Part shown: positions 49,909 through 62,578 of the stretch, one piece after another
Layout: each line of letters opens with the position of its first letter
Position numbering within the stretch: the stretch's first letter is position 1
DNA from: Ptychodera flava
Lineage: Eukaryota > Hemichordata > Enteropneusta > Ptychoderidae
NCBI RefSeq assembly: GCF_041260155.1
Contig: NW_027248277.1
Coordinates: 22,539,822-22,603,821, forward strand
Direction: 5' to 3'
DNA length: 64,000 bases
Translations under genes and position numbers: made by a program
Notes under the pieces: generated by a model
Database searches by the model: none
Told to the model about the DNA's origin: nothing
Seen by the model: the letters and a program-made list of their open reading frames with translations, nothing else

Positions 49909-51312
49909 ATATAATGTGTGTATGTGTGTGATATTGCCCTCGCTATCGTGTGTTATTCTTATTTTGATATATTTACTCTCTTCTTCTAGTTACTTAATAC
50001 AAGGAAGAAAGCACTGAATACATATTGACGGTTTGATCAAGGTGCCCCTTTCAATGCTGCACCTGCTGGAAACCTGACACCTAAAATTGATGCAGTGAAG
50101 TGAGAAGTAGACAATACTTTCAGCCAAGGAGTACAAAAGCCGTCGGTTAGTACTATATCATGCATACTGAACAGAGTGACAACATATTCTGAACCATGGG
50201 AATGGAAGTGAAGACGTTAAAAAAAACGAGAACGCCTGCGCAATCTAAATAAAGCACGATCACAATTGTGGAGCAAACTACGTATATACGTGTAGTGTCC
50301 AATCCATGCGAAAATTATTACTTTCTATTTTGCTGTTTTCTATTTTGAATGCAATTTTAAAACTAATTCTATTTTCAATTTTACATATTCACCATCTATT
50401 CTGAATTCAACGTTAGAACTCAACATTTCTCTTGGCTTTCTGTTTTCTATTCTATATATGCTGTGTACTGCCTCCCACAACAGCCCTGCTCAGGTCGATA
50501 GGCAAAACTGGTGACATTCTGCTCAATGCGGACCGAGCAAGAAAAAAACTACATTTCAGCCGAAATCGCCTCTATTCCATTCAATTGGATGATTAATAGA
50601 GCATGAGCTTTCAAAGATGTGTAGTCTCATTCCGCAGATGAATGGGTTGAAGGAGAGGATTAAAGAGGAAGGAGACCACATCTTTGAAAGCTTGCGTTCC
50701 AATAATCATTATAGCGTGCTACCACACGTTATATTATATGTCATTGTTGATCTACACGGCTACATTGTCTTTTACCCGCACCATATAGCCGCTCAAAGAC
50801 CGCAAAAACCTTCGCTCTCGTGACGTACCAAACTGTTAGTTTGCAGGCGATGCACAATTAAGAGCCAAAATGTCCGTCAAATTGTGAAAACATGTGTCGA
50901 CATCTTAATATTTAAATTGTTCGCTCTGAAAGAGAAACTTAACCCTCCATTGAAGTGGAACGGCAAAACAGCGGAATAAAATCAACAAAATATGTTTTAT
51001 ATAGGTCATTCTCCCAATCCATAAACTGATGAGTTGAGTCAGTATAGAACATTCTGAAGCTTTAAAGTCCACCTCCTCCATGACCTTGAATTCAATTAGT
51101 CATGTTAACAATTTTTTAGAAAGTCATGTTCACTATAAGTAAAGATATTTTAGAACAGTAATTAGCATATCAATAGAAATTATAGAATTCTCCCGCGTTT
51201 TCTTGATTAAGCTCATTTTAGAACGATTACAGGACGGTAGGATTATCATTTAGACTTTCGGATCACTTCAGTGTTTATTCAAAACCTTTGAGACTTTTCA
51301 TGACCTTCGCAC
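49906..51312. repeat. array block C flank, unit 3
   Basis: Paralogue of 33202-34570 with small indels, including a CCATTCAATTGGATGATTAA insertion near 50577. No gene. Confidence 0.75.
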
Positions 51313-51316
51313 TTAA

Positions 51317-51667
51317 GGTAGAACGCACCTCGGGGACAGACATTCGGACTCTCAAACTTTTAAAATTCTCTTCTGATATACCACATGTGGGGGTTCATTT
51401 TAAAGCTCTTGGTGAAAGAAAACTTTTCACCGGCTTAGTTTTTCAAAATTCGAAATTTTTTATTTTTCTCCATAGAGTTAACACAGGGATGGCGGCCATT
51501 TTGAATTTCTAATATTGGTAAATCTTTGGTAATTTGTTTCTCTAGTACCAAAATTTGCATGGTGACCCCCTACTTTTATTCTCGATTTTGAAAGAGAATG
51601 ATTGAAAGATTCTCGAGGAAATTTAGAGCAAAAGTTTAAATCTTTCACTTTCGAGGTGCATACTACC
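51317..51667. mobile_element. 351-bp MITE with TTAA target duplication
   Basis: Ends are inverted repeats GGTAG(A/T)A(C/T)GCACCTCG. TTAA is present at 51313-51316 and 51668-51671, while the paralogous site in unit 2 (near 34573) reads CACTTAATGTG with a single TTAA. There is no coding capacity. TTAA specificity suggests mobilisation by a piggyBac-type transposase. Interior sequence (TTAACACAGGGATGG..CCATTTTGAAT) resembles sequence near 31160 and 47900. Confidence 0.85.
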
Positions 51668-51671
51668 TTAA

Positions 51672-52192
51672 TGTGAACTCTGTACGACTCGGATTTACAT
51701 CTAGCCTGCAAGCAAAAGGACTTCCTTATCCATCAGTGTGGCCCTCTAGATTCTACTCTCCGGAGACCAACTTAGGAGTTTTGTTTGGTCTCATCTCTTA
51801 CACTTAATTTCATTTAGCATTGTAAATTTTATTTCATTCTGATAATTAATTCGGTAAATAGTTTTAATAATTTTATTGTAAAAATTGTCGCCGAGTTTAT
51901 CGCGTTTTTAAACATAGGGTTACCATCATTCTTTAGCAACCAACTTTCTATTGGCACAGCGAAAAACAAGTAGGGTCGATTTTTACCTATTTCATCGCTT
52001 ATTTCGAGACGTCGTCTGGAAAAAAGTCCTAGGCTTGCACTGTCAAAGAGAATCAAATCGAATCACCTTTGAAGACAAGTAAGTGAAAATAATTTCAAAT
52101 GTTCTGTTTTTCATGCCTAGTTCTAAGTTTGAATTCATTGGCCGTAAACATGTTAACTGTTTGTTTGTTATTCTCAGATATTATTTATTTCG
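51672..52192. repeat. array linker, unit 3
   Basis: Paralogue of 34577-35095; the AGCAACCAACTTTCTATTGG segment is nearly unchanged. No gene. Confidence 0.7.
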
Positions 52193-52610
52193 TTGCGATT
52201 CAGAAATTTGCAATACTGAATGGATTTGCACCTGGTTATGTACTGCAATTTTCTTATGTTGCTGAGAGGTATCATTTAAATAGTGAAAGTTCTAGAAATG
52301 ATGATGTATGTTACAACTTGTAAGACAACAACTGGAGACGGTGATTCAACTTTGTATACCGCGCTTCAAACATTTGAATAATATTCCTTCATCGACCAGG
52401 AATACGGAAGGTTTATCATACTTCAAAGCGTGGTAAGATTTCTACATGCTAAGCCTAAGAATAAAATTACTTCACTCGATTAGCTTTCATCAGCTATTGT
52501 CAACTCTGGTATTTTATCTTGACTGGTGTCAAATTTTCTATTTTTTTTATCTGTGCACGTTGAGGGTTCTGATCCGAATTACAATATTTTAGACATTTAA
52601 AATCAAGAAA
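52193..52610 (+). pseudogene. LINE ORF2 tail remnant, copy 5
   Basis: Paralogue of 35096-35509 and very similar; reads LNGFAPGYVLQFSYVAERYH then a frame change. Confidence 0.75.
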
Positions 52611-54355
52611 TCCACCAAGTGAAAGTGAAACAATGACAACGCTGTTTGTAATTGCAGCAAACACAATATATTTCGACTTCAGCCCCTGGGTGTGCACACA
52701 AGAAAAAGGACACCATAGTATAGGCCTACTGTTCAGTCGAATGCATCATAGAAGGGTTCTTCGACCAGCGAATGAATGCATTAGAATCAGGAACGGATAT
52801 GTTATGCTTACAATTTAACCTTGATTTAATATTGAAGAGGCTGATCAAGAGAGACCGAAACTTTGATAAAACCAAATGTGATGGCTTAATTATAATAATA
52901 GATGGATATGTCATAGAAAAATCGAAGGGAGAAAACATCGACAGCTAGCCTGACACGCTGCACCACTTGTTTCTATCCTAAAATGTCCTTTGTAAGGTAT
53001 GAGTAAAGCATGCTTGTAAATCCAGAGAGATTAACAATATAATATCTAAATTTCAAAAGGAATTTATATTAGATTGAACAGTTTTATATTGTCAACAAGA
53101 ACATCTTCAAAATGAGATAAATATTACTAAAGGGACAAAAGCATTGCTTCCTTCTTTCAGCAACCATTAAATCTTACCTGCAGGTTCAGAATAAACTCTA
53201 CCAAGATGGTTAGTGACAATTTTAGAGCGCCTCGAGATGTGCTGCTGGTAATTTAGAAGTGGACGATCTGTATCGGCACAATGGTAGTTTTGCGCGTCGT
53301 CGGCGCGAAGATGTGTTGCTAATAAGTTTTGATGCCAGAACCTGTATTAAACATAGAAGCGGTGGGTTATTTTGAGAAAAATTATACGAGTGTCAGTCAT
53401 GCAAATGTGTTGTTTTGATTGGACGAGAGCTAACGCTGATGGTGTTACAATGTTTTACTAAAGCTAAATGGAAGTCTCAAATAGCGAGAGAAGCTTAATA
53501 TGGAGACAGAGAGCACTTTAAATGCAGGCAGAATCGACTTAAGAACTGTATGATAAATCTGATAAACGGATATCATAAGGAGTATATCGTAAACGTGTAT
53601 AAATTTACTTCAAAACCCCTGGTATTAATTATTTCACTTTTCGAAATCAGCTTTGGTTTGGTTTTGTAATTGTAAATGTTGTCGCTTAATCATATCGATT
53701 AAGCTGTCCGATGTGAGTTTGAAATTTTCTGTGCAATGATTTGAAGTCAACGACATTAAAAATAGTTTACAACTTGTTAAACCATTCACAGTTTTTATAA
53801 AGTTATCTTGTATCAGTAGTGCTAATGAGTCGTTCTAATTGGACGAGAACTCATGCCTGCTATCGTTCAATGGGTACATAGCGCCCAGAGGGGCCGTCAA
53901 CTAGCAAAGAAGTTTGATGAAAATTTACAAGGCATTTTAGAACAGGTTTAAGAAAGAATAAAACAAGTGAAATGTTTAAGAACATTATATTTACCTAAAA
54001 AGTAGTGAACAAGTAAATCTCAATTTACAGAGCTATACGAATTGTAGGTAATATATGCAATATTGTGAGATCAAACATTTTATAATCTTCTTGATGTTCT
54101 CATTTTTAATATCAGAGTAAGAACACAGGGTAGCCCTGTAGTTCACGTGGCTTATATCACAGCCCCTAAAATATCGCATAGCAACATGCTCGCAATAGAG
54201 AAATCTACTTTCTAATTTCTAAATTGAGCACTGATGCCAAGTTAAAAATACCACTTTATATCACGTGACACACATATGTTTACAAATGGCAGAGTTGCAG
54301 TAACCATCACAGGCAAATGAACTGGAGTTTGGTTTAATGTACTCTTTACAGTAAT
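52611..54355. repeat. array sequence, unit 3
   Basis: Paralogue of 35510-37415. No gene. Confidence 0.75.
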
Positions 54356-55480
54356 CGTTAAAGTAACATACGATTGTAACACATTATCGTGTAGAGCTGC
54401 GACAGGTTTCTCACTTAAATTTGTAGAGAATGTATCTCTTGACAGAAATATACAAGGAATGGTGGCCATGTAGTTCCACGCTGTACTTTACATGAAAATT
54501 GAAGTAGATTCGAATGATAATTTATTTCGGTAAACTGATAATCAATATGAGCCAGTATTAGAAACATTTGAAGGCCTATCAGTTGCTTTTGACAGTTCTA
54601 TCGTTGACAACCGTAATTAAGCTCCACTTCTTCGGGCTGCACCATTAATTTCCCTAAAAGAAGTTTATGTTCTTAGACAACAACCAATTGAACGAACTGT
54701 ACATTTTGATCACCTATGATAATATTGATTTCACATCATCAATTATTGAATTGGTTGAATTTGCAACACTAGATTAGTCATGCATATGCTGAGTGACAGT
54801 ATCATTGTTCTAAATGCTAACCATGTTCTACTTAAGTCAATTTAATAAGTTTTCAATATGCTGAGTATTTCATTAATTATGTATCATGGTGGCTTCTATT
54901 GTGTACAAACCAAAGTCAACAGTGGCAAAACAGCCAAAGTGCGGAATAATATTAATAAGGGACAAGTGATAGGTGTCATGTTATGTAGGTCATTCTCCTC
55001 TACCAATGACCTTAGTTTACTCAGCCTAGAACATTCTGAAGGTCATGTGGTTAGGGTCGTTCTCCTTTATGAGCTTGAATTCAATCGATCCTGTTTAGAA
55101 CATTACAAAATGTCATGTTTACTATAAGTGAAGATATTTTAGAATATTAATTGGCACATCAATAGAAATCATAGAATTCTTCCTTGTTGTCTGGTTTAAA
55201 CTCTTTTTAGTACAAATACAGGACGTCATGTTTACTACAAGTGAAGATACTTTACTGGCAGTAATTAGCATATAAACAGATATTCTAGATTTCTCCCATG
55301 TTGTTCGGATTAAGCTATATTTAGCACAAATATGGGATGGAGAGATTTTGCAGTTAAACTTTCGAGATCACTCTTCAGTATTTATTAAGGACTTTTGGGA
55401 CGTCCCATGACCTAAACACTGACTGTGAACTCTCGACGACTCGGATCTATATCAAACCTGCAAGCTACCATCAGTGTGCC
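54356..55480. repeat. array block D, copy 3
   Basis: Paralogue of 4950-6215 and 37416-38590; ends at GCAAGCTACCATCAGTGTGC where the other copies continue. Confidence 0.85.
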
Positions 55481-56740
55481 GCTGTTTGGCCATTCCACCT
55501 CAGGGGAGGTTTTATGGCACATCTTTAAGCCCAAAATTTATCCATTAAGATCTCGACACAGGTTTTTGCAATTTGAAGAAGATTGATTTCGAGCTTAAAA
55601 TGGCAGTGGAAGTAAAATGTAGCCTGGAGTGTATAAAATGAGTGTGTTTTCGTGTTTTGAAACATAATCTCATCCCTTCGGAAAGTTTTTGAGGCCCGAC
55701 CAAAATCGGGTCAAAATACTCGCGCCGCACCAGCGTTCGATTTCAAACTCAAACGAGTATGAACAGCTGAGAGCATAGAGGTAGAGCAAGCAGCTTTCTA
55801 CGACACCTATGAATGCACAGGGGATTTAATAGCCGTACCAATCAGTTTATCGTCAAGAATTATACATGTCCTCAGACGTAAATATGCCGAATTTACCATG
55901 TTAGAAAGGAATTTGAGCGGATTAGAAAAAAGGTGAAGTGAGTACACTGTAAGCTGTAGCATCGTAACGTATTAGATCATTTGCCTTTGATTTTGTTGCG
56001 TTACGAATAAAAACATTTCAAAGGTATTTACATCGCCTGCTCGTATATTTAGTTACTTCCTTGCCTAAATACAACAAAACTTCTTTAACAACCTAACCGA
56101 AAGTTTGACTTTCCCTAGTATCTTACATTGTAACCGAAACCCGCACCGGACACGGTCATGTCCTGCGAATCTCACTTACAGGTACAAATCGATATGTGCA
56201 CCTCGTCTGTCGCTAGCATGATTTTCAGGGCGGTTGGGTTTTTGTGGCTCATTTATGGCTGTAAACGATGTAATTCACCACCTAGATACTTAACTCATCA
56301 ACAGGAAACTTGTCGTATAGCGGTTCTATCATGATGCACTGTCAGCCGGGACCGTAATCTTCCGAAGTTCAGCAGCGTAGACGACATGAAAACACTGCAC
56401 CGTATGGCCCATGGGACCAGCCGTGAACGATCATGACAGGTGTCGGCAAAACATACAAATTTTCAATGCGTTCGTTTGTATGTTTTTGGTACAACTGTAC
56501 TTGTACCTACGTGCAATGCCCGTGAACTGACTGCAAACAACAAATTTTGACCATAATCACAATGACGTTTCGGAGTGTCACAAGTCTTATTCGCTCAGCT
56601 GTTTTACATGTATATGAACATACCAGCGAAGGTCACGCGTACGCGTAGCTGTAAGTAGTTCGGTTACAGTGAAAATATAATTCGTATTTTAACTAGTTAA
56701 AATACGGGTTCATATCAGTACAGTCTTTACAATAGGAGAA
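55481..56740. other. single-copy block replacing the start of block A
   Basis: Takes the place of about 1.5 kb of block A (38.7-40.25 kb in unit 2). It contains short inverted motifs such as CCCGACCAAAATCGGG at about 55694 and GGTCACGCGTACGCGTAGC at about 56630. No recognisable ORF, repeat or transposon end was found. Confidence 0.4.
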
Positions 56741-57082
56741 TGGCGATACAGGCATAGCATGTATGATAAATTTTATCAATGTAAAAATATTAGCCAAAAC
56801 CCGGTATGAAACAGGTCCGCCCTTGTGATTTATTTAATTTCAGAATATTTTGCAAGTTGATATGTCCAAAGACAGGACGACTTGGCATACTCAGGTAGAG
56901 CTCTAAGTATATGATTCATCAAATACTACTACACGCAAAGCGTTCACATTCGTTCAGCCATATACCTGCACCATAGATACACTGACATTTATGGTGTAGG
57001 TAATACCTTGGTATTTCGATTTAAATGAGAATATTACAAAAATATGGCAAAATTGCAAACACTCAACCATTAATTTTTTGTC

Positions 57083-57144
57083 TGTTTGTTTGTTTGTTTG
57101 TTTGTTTGTTTGTTTGTTTGTTGGTTTCTTTGTTTGTTTGTTTG
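57083..57144. repeat. (TTTG)n microsatellite
   Basis: About 15 TTTG units with two interruptions, directly before the LINE remnant. Confidence 0.9.
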
Positions 57145-57149
57145 GTGTT

Positions 57150-57440
57150 CTAAAATATTGATTATTTTGTTGCGATTCAGAAATTGGAAATACTGAATGG
57201 TTTTGTACCGGATTATTTACGATAATTATCTTAGTGCTGAAAGGTATCATTTAAATACTCAAAGTTCTAGAAATGATGATGTATGTTCCAAATTTTAAGA
57301 CAGCAACTGGACAAAGGTCGTTCAAGTTTGTATACTGCGCTTCAAACATTTGGAATATATTCTTTATCAGGAGTATGGAATTTATCACACTTCAAAGCGT
57401 TGTCAGATTTCTACATGCTAAGCTCAAGAATAACGTTTTC
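57150..57440 (+). pseudogene. LINE ORF2 tail remnant, copy 6
   Basis: The clearest copy of the conserved tail: VPNFKTATGQRSFKF then ASNIWN on the plus strand (about 57285-57355), matching the VPxxxTxxGQRSFxYRGxxxWN tail of many LINE ORF2 proteins. Confidence 0.75.
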
Positions 57441-58620
57441 TTCACTCGATTAGGTTTCATCAGTTGTTGTCAACGTTTGAGTTTTATCTTGCTTGGAGTC
57501 AAATTTTTTATTTTTGTTTGTATCACTTTAAATGTTTTTAGGTAAATCACAATATTTTAGACTTTTTGAACCAAGAAACAAAGTGAAAGTGAAAGAATAG
57601 TCGGGTTTGCACAATGCATCTTGCAATCGCTGCAAACACAAGATTCCTGCTTTTAAGCACTTGGCCCCTGGTTGTGCACACAAGATAAAATGACACCATC
57701 GTATACTGTTCAATCGCATGCAGTAAGGAAGAGTTCCTCGACCAGCGAATGAATGAATTAGAAACAGGAACGGAATATGTTATGCTTTCAATTTAACTTA
57801 ATATTGACGATTGATAATATTGACGAGGCTGATTAAAAGAGCCCATGACTTCCATACAACCGAATGTTATATAGTGGAAATAATATAAAAATAGATAGAT
57901 AAGCCATAGAAACAAATCCGAAGGACAAAGCACCACCAGGTCACCTTACACGTAATGTTTGTATGCTGCACCACTTGTTTCTATGCTAAAATATCACCTA
58001 TAAGGAATGCGGAAATATGCTTACAAATCCAGAGAAATTAAGAAAGTGATACATATTGATATCGAGAAAAATGACTTGGAAATGGATATGCTCAAGAGAT
58101 CAGTTTTATACTCTGAAGACCACCTCAGTAATAAGATAAAGAGTACTTACGGGACATAAGTATTGCTATCCTCTTTCGACAACTACTAAATCTTAACAGT
58201 AGGCTCAGAACAAAGTTAACCGATATTTACTTACAATTTTGGAGCGTCTTGAGATCTTCTGATCCTAAAATTATTGTCGGTAATTAAGCAGTGGACGCCG
58301 TGTTGGCATACTGGTTCTTTTACGCGTTGCTGACGCCTAGATGTGTTGACTATTAGTGGTGCTGCCAGAATTGGTATTAATTATGAGGTAGATTATACGA
58401 GTGTGTCAGTCATGTCAACACGTTGTTTTGATTGGACGAGCGGTAACGCTGACGGTGGTACAATTTTTTTTCACTAAAGCTAAGTTGGAGTGACAACCAG
58501 CAGAGAAGCTTAATATGGAGACAAAGAGCATTTGAATGACAGGAAGAATTGGTGGAAGTACTTAATAAACATGAGATGAACGGAGATACAAGCTACAATA
58601 TCGTTAACGTGTATTATTTT

Positions 58621-59164
58621 TAGAGTTTTTAGCGCTGAAGTATTAATGTATTGAACTTTGCAATATCAGCTTTGTCTCTTTTTGTTTTGTAAGAAAGTAA
58701 TTTCCGCTGTCATAGGTAACTAAAAGTGGGAGTGTGTATCCTTTGCGTCAATAATTGATTGTTAATTTCTGTTCGAGGACCATCGATCAGTATCCACCTA
58801 GACGGACCCTTTTGAGCTGCTAACGAGCTATTTGGTCAGGGCAATAAGACCCCCCCCGGGCTGGTGATCAGTAGAACAAATGGATAGAGGGGGTGAGTGA
58901 AGGCAGTTAACGTATGGAATACAATGCAGAGACAGCGAGGATAAAGTATTGGGCGCACACCCGACACAGGCAAAGCCTGTGCTAAATGCTTACGCCCTCG
59001 TTACTGCTATCGGTTTGCACGGAAAGCGGCTAATTGGATGGACATGACAGTGTTGATCAAGTATGAGTTCCATCGCTTTTACGTTACCAGGTCTTGCATT
59101 AATTAAAATTTTGAGCATCGGATTGATTATATCTATCGCTGAGTGTCAGTGTTTCTACTCACGG
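58621..59164. other. noncoding link between blocks A and E
   Basis: Contains a run of C (58850) and a short hairpin CACAGGCAAAGCCTGTG (58966-58982). The final 150 bp resemble 14.95-15.1 kb (GGATGG..GACAG..TATCAAGTATGAGTT). No gene. Confidence 0.5.
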
Positions 59165-61871
59165 CTCTTTACTGAAGCTACATTACTACGTGTTCTTGTG
59201 CTGATTAGTTCGTTAATTATGCATGGTAGCTGCTATTCATTCTTGTCGTTAAAATAACAACATATGTATTAAAATCCCATATCTGTTCTCCTTCTTAATT
59301 TTTCTCAAAGTAATCGGTTTTTATAGACGACAACTGTTTTATGAGACAGTGTTATTGTTCCAACTACATACGATTTCTACTTAAGTCAATTCAATACTGA
59401 TCAAATTCAAAGTGCTGATCAAATCATTAATTATGTATGGAGCTACTACTCTGGAGATGTCTAAGAAGCGAAGTCAACCATGACAGTGGCTCATTGATCC
59501 GTTGATAACTCATATTTCATAGTGCCTTGGTTTGGTATACACACTTCACAAATTGTTAGGGAAATGGTAATGATGAGATTTAGTAGACGTTTCGTGTAGG
59601 GATATTGTGTGGTGTGTATTGCCATAAATTCATATACGCACACAAAAAACTGTCAGAAAAGCTTAATGAACATAATATTATCTGTGCGGCAAATGGGCGT
59701 GTTAGGAAATGAGTAATCAGATCAATTAGGTAAACATAGAAAAGTTTGAAGCATAGAACAGTTTAATAAGATCCGAAATAAAGAACAAACATGTACCCTC
59801 ATCGCAAAGAATTTGTGCACATACTAATTCTCTGGGTTCTGTAGATTTCAAACACAAGTTTAGCAACGATGTCAATAGAATGCATCAATCAAGCGCACAG
59901 GCTCATTAATTTACAGGTCAGGCAGTTCATGGTTTATATTGCAACACGAACAACATCATCTCGAAAAGGTTAAGCCGGTCCATATCATCCACATCGGCCA
60001 TGAGTTTTATTTAGTTCTCGAAGTTCAGAACTTGGATTTCGTCTTAAATAAACGAGTCACTTTCTTTGAAGAGGCACATCAAGTTATCAACAAATAATAC
60101 CGTTACTTCATCAGAAAAGGTAACGACTCTTTACTGAAGCTATATTTCTACGTGTTTCTTGTGCTGATTAGTTCGTTAATTATGCATGAAAGCTGCTATT
60201 CATTCTTGTCGTTAAAATAACAACATATGTATTAAAATCCCATATCTGTTCACCTTCTTAATTTTCCTCAAAGTCATCGGTTTTTATAGACGACAACTGT
60301 TTATGAGACAGTGTTATTGTTCCAACTACATACGATTTCTACTTAAGTCAATTCAATACTGATCAAATTCAAAGTGCTGATCAAATCATTAATTATGTAT
60401 GGAGCTACTACTCTGGAGATGTCTAAGAAGCGAAGTCAACCATGACAGTGGCTCATTGATCCGTTGATAACTCATATTTCATAGTGCCTTGGTTTGGTAT
60501 ACACACTTCACAAATTGTTAGGGAAATGGTAATGATGAGATTTAGTAGACGTTTCGTGTAGGGATATTGTGTGGTGTGTATTGCCATAAATTCATATACG
60601 CACACAAAAAACTGTCAGAAAAGCTTAATGAACATAATATTATCTGTGCGGCCAAAGGAAGTGTTAGCAAACGAGATACTCAGATCAATTAGGTAAAACA
60701 TAGAAAAGTTTGAAGCATAGAACAGTTTAATAAGATAAGATCCGAAATAAAGAACAAACATGTACCCTCATCGCAAAGAATTTGTGCACATACTAATTCT
60801 CTGGGTTCTGTAGATTTCAAACACAAGTTTAGCAACGATGTCAATAGAATGCATCAATCAAGCGCACAGGCTCATTAATTTACAGGTCAGGCAGTTCATG
60901 GTTTATATTGCAACACGAACAACATCATCTCGAAAAGGTTAAGCCGGTCCATATCATCCACATCGGCCATGAGTTTTATTTAGTTCTCGAAGTTCAGAAC
61001 TTGGATTTCGTCTTAAATAAACGAGTCACTTTCTTTGAAGAGGCACATCAAGTTATCAACAAATAATACCGTTACTTCATCAGAAAAGGTAACGACTCTT
61101 TACTGAAGCTATATTTCTACGTGTTTCTTGTGCTGATTAGTTCGTTAATTATGCATGAAAGCTGCTATTCATTCTTGTCGTTAAAATAACAACATATGTA
61201 TTAAAATCCCATATCTGTTCACCTTCTTAATTTTCCTCAAAGTAATCGGTTTTTACAGACAACAGCTGTTTTATGAGACAGTGTTATTGTTCCAACTACA
61301 TACGATTTCTACTTAAGTCAATTCAATACTGATCAAATTCAAAGTGCTGATCAAATCATTAATTATGTATGGAGCTACTACTCTGGAGATGTCTAAGAAG
61401 CGAAGTCAACCATGACAGTGGCTCATTGATCCGTTGATAACTCATGTTTCACAGCGCCCTGGTTTGGTATACACACTTCACAAATTGTTAGGGAAATGGT
61501 AATGATGAGATTTAGTAGACGTTTCGTGTAGGGATATTGTGTGGTGTGTATTGCCATAAATTCATATACGCACACAAAAAACTGTCAGAAAAGCTTAATA
61601 ATGAACATTATATTATCTATGCGGCAAATGGACGTGTTAGCAAACGAGATACTCAGATCAATTAGGTAAAACATAGAAAAGTTTGAAGCATAGAACAGTT
61701 TAATAAGAATAAGATCCGAAATAAAGAACAAACATGTACCCGCATCGCAAAGAATTTGTGCACATACTAATTCTGTGTTCCGTAAATTTCAAACACAAGC
61801 TCAGCAACGATGTCAATAGAATGCGTCAATCAAGCGCACAGGCTCATTGATGTACAGATCAGGCAGTTTTA
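59165..61871. repeat. three tandem copies of a unit of about 965 bp (block E)
   Basis: Copy starts at 59165, 60127 and 61096 (CTCTTTACTGAAGCTA). Spacings are 962 and 969 bp. The last copy runs to about 61871. The copies differ at scattered positions and by small indels (for example AAGATAAGATCCG against AAGATCCG). No ORF is conserved. Confidence 0.92.
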
Positions 61872-62078
61872 GCTGATACAGCGAAAAGTCGCCCTCTATG
61901 CTTACAAGAGCGCATGTAGAATAGCGATATAGGCCTATTCGTATAGGATCCTCATAGATGCGATTGATGGAACCAGGGGAGCGTTCGACTTGGCCAATCC
62001 TGATTGTGACCACCATGACGTCATTGATTAAAGCAAGGCTGTAAACAAAACGGAATAGCACGATCATATTTATATGTC
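61872..62078. promoter_or_regulatory. possible upstream region of the HARBI1-like gene
   Basis: GC content rises and a perfect half-CRE-like CATGACGTCATTG lies at about 62015. No TATA box is evident. Assignment as a promoter is inferred only from its position before a good ATG. Confidence 0.3.
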
Positions 62079-62578
62079 ATGGCTGCCCTCAGCGCCGCCG
62101 CTTATTTCCAGTTTCGTAGTGTGCGGGAAATTTTTAATTTTCAGGCTTTTTTTTGTTTTCCGAAGAAGAAGAAGAAGATGATGATGATGATGATGACAGT
62201 TTGTTCTTGTTGTATCGTTCAAAGGAAAGGAAGGCGAGAGTGAAAATTAGCGGTTATGCCGAAAATGTTGTTTCTCGATATCCCCTGGACGATTTCAAGC
62301 GACATTTCCGTCTGCATCGGGAAACTTTTGATATCGTGCAACGTTCGCTAGCAACCAACTGTCCATCACAACACCGCAGAGGAAGACCGTCCGTTGACCT
62401 AAGTAAGAGATTGCTTATAACTCTTTGGGTCATTGGTAATCCAGAATGCTCTGAAGCCGACGGATTAGAAGTGAGTGTGTCCACTGCCAACGTTACTTAC
62501 CGAAGAGTTTGCAAGGACATTGTAACTCATCAGGCACCTATTGTGATCGCCTGGCCAACTGATTCCCAACAACAATAG
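62079..62578 (+). pseudogene. HARBI1/PIF-Harbinger transposase-derived N-terminal part
   Basis: An ATG at 62079 in good context opens MAALSAAAYFQF..., but the frame is one base off at an 8-T run (62147-62154). From 62153 the other frame is open to 62578: an acidic stretch (residues 4-15 of that frame), a basic segment, DDFKRHFRLHRETFDIVQRS (about 47-66), then the helix-turn-helix-like region SKRLLITLWVIGNPEC..SVSTANVTYRRVCKDI (84-123) and PIVIAWPT. This is the N-terminal architecture of HARBI1-like proteins. The DDE nuclease domain that should follow is not found up to 64000, so the copy is truncated, or the rest is on a distant exon. One extra T in the run would join the ATG to the domain. 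Confidence 0.65.

Larger units (their letters stand above)
56741..58620. repeat. array block A, copy 3 (partial)
   Basis: Matches 12310-14160 and 40265-42360 from the TTTATCAATGTAAA..ATGTAGCCA..AAACAGGTCCGC landmark onward, more diverged than copies 1 and 2 are from each other. Confidence 0.75.

Noticed and set aside
59165..61871. CRISPR-like or satellite array
   Set aside because: Units of about 965 bp without short repeats and spacers; it is a local segmental triplication in an animal genome.
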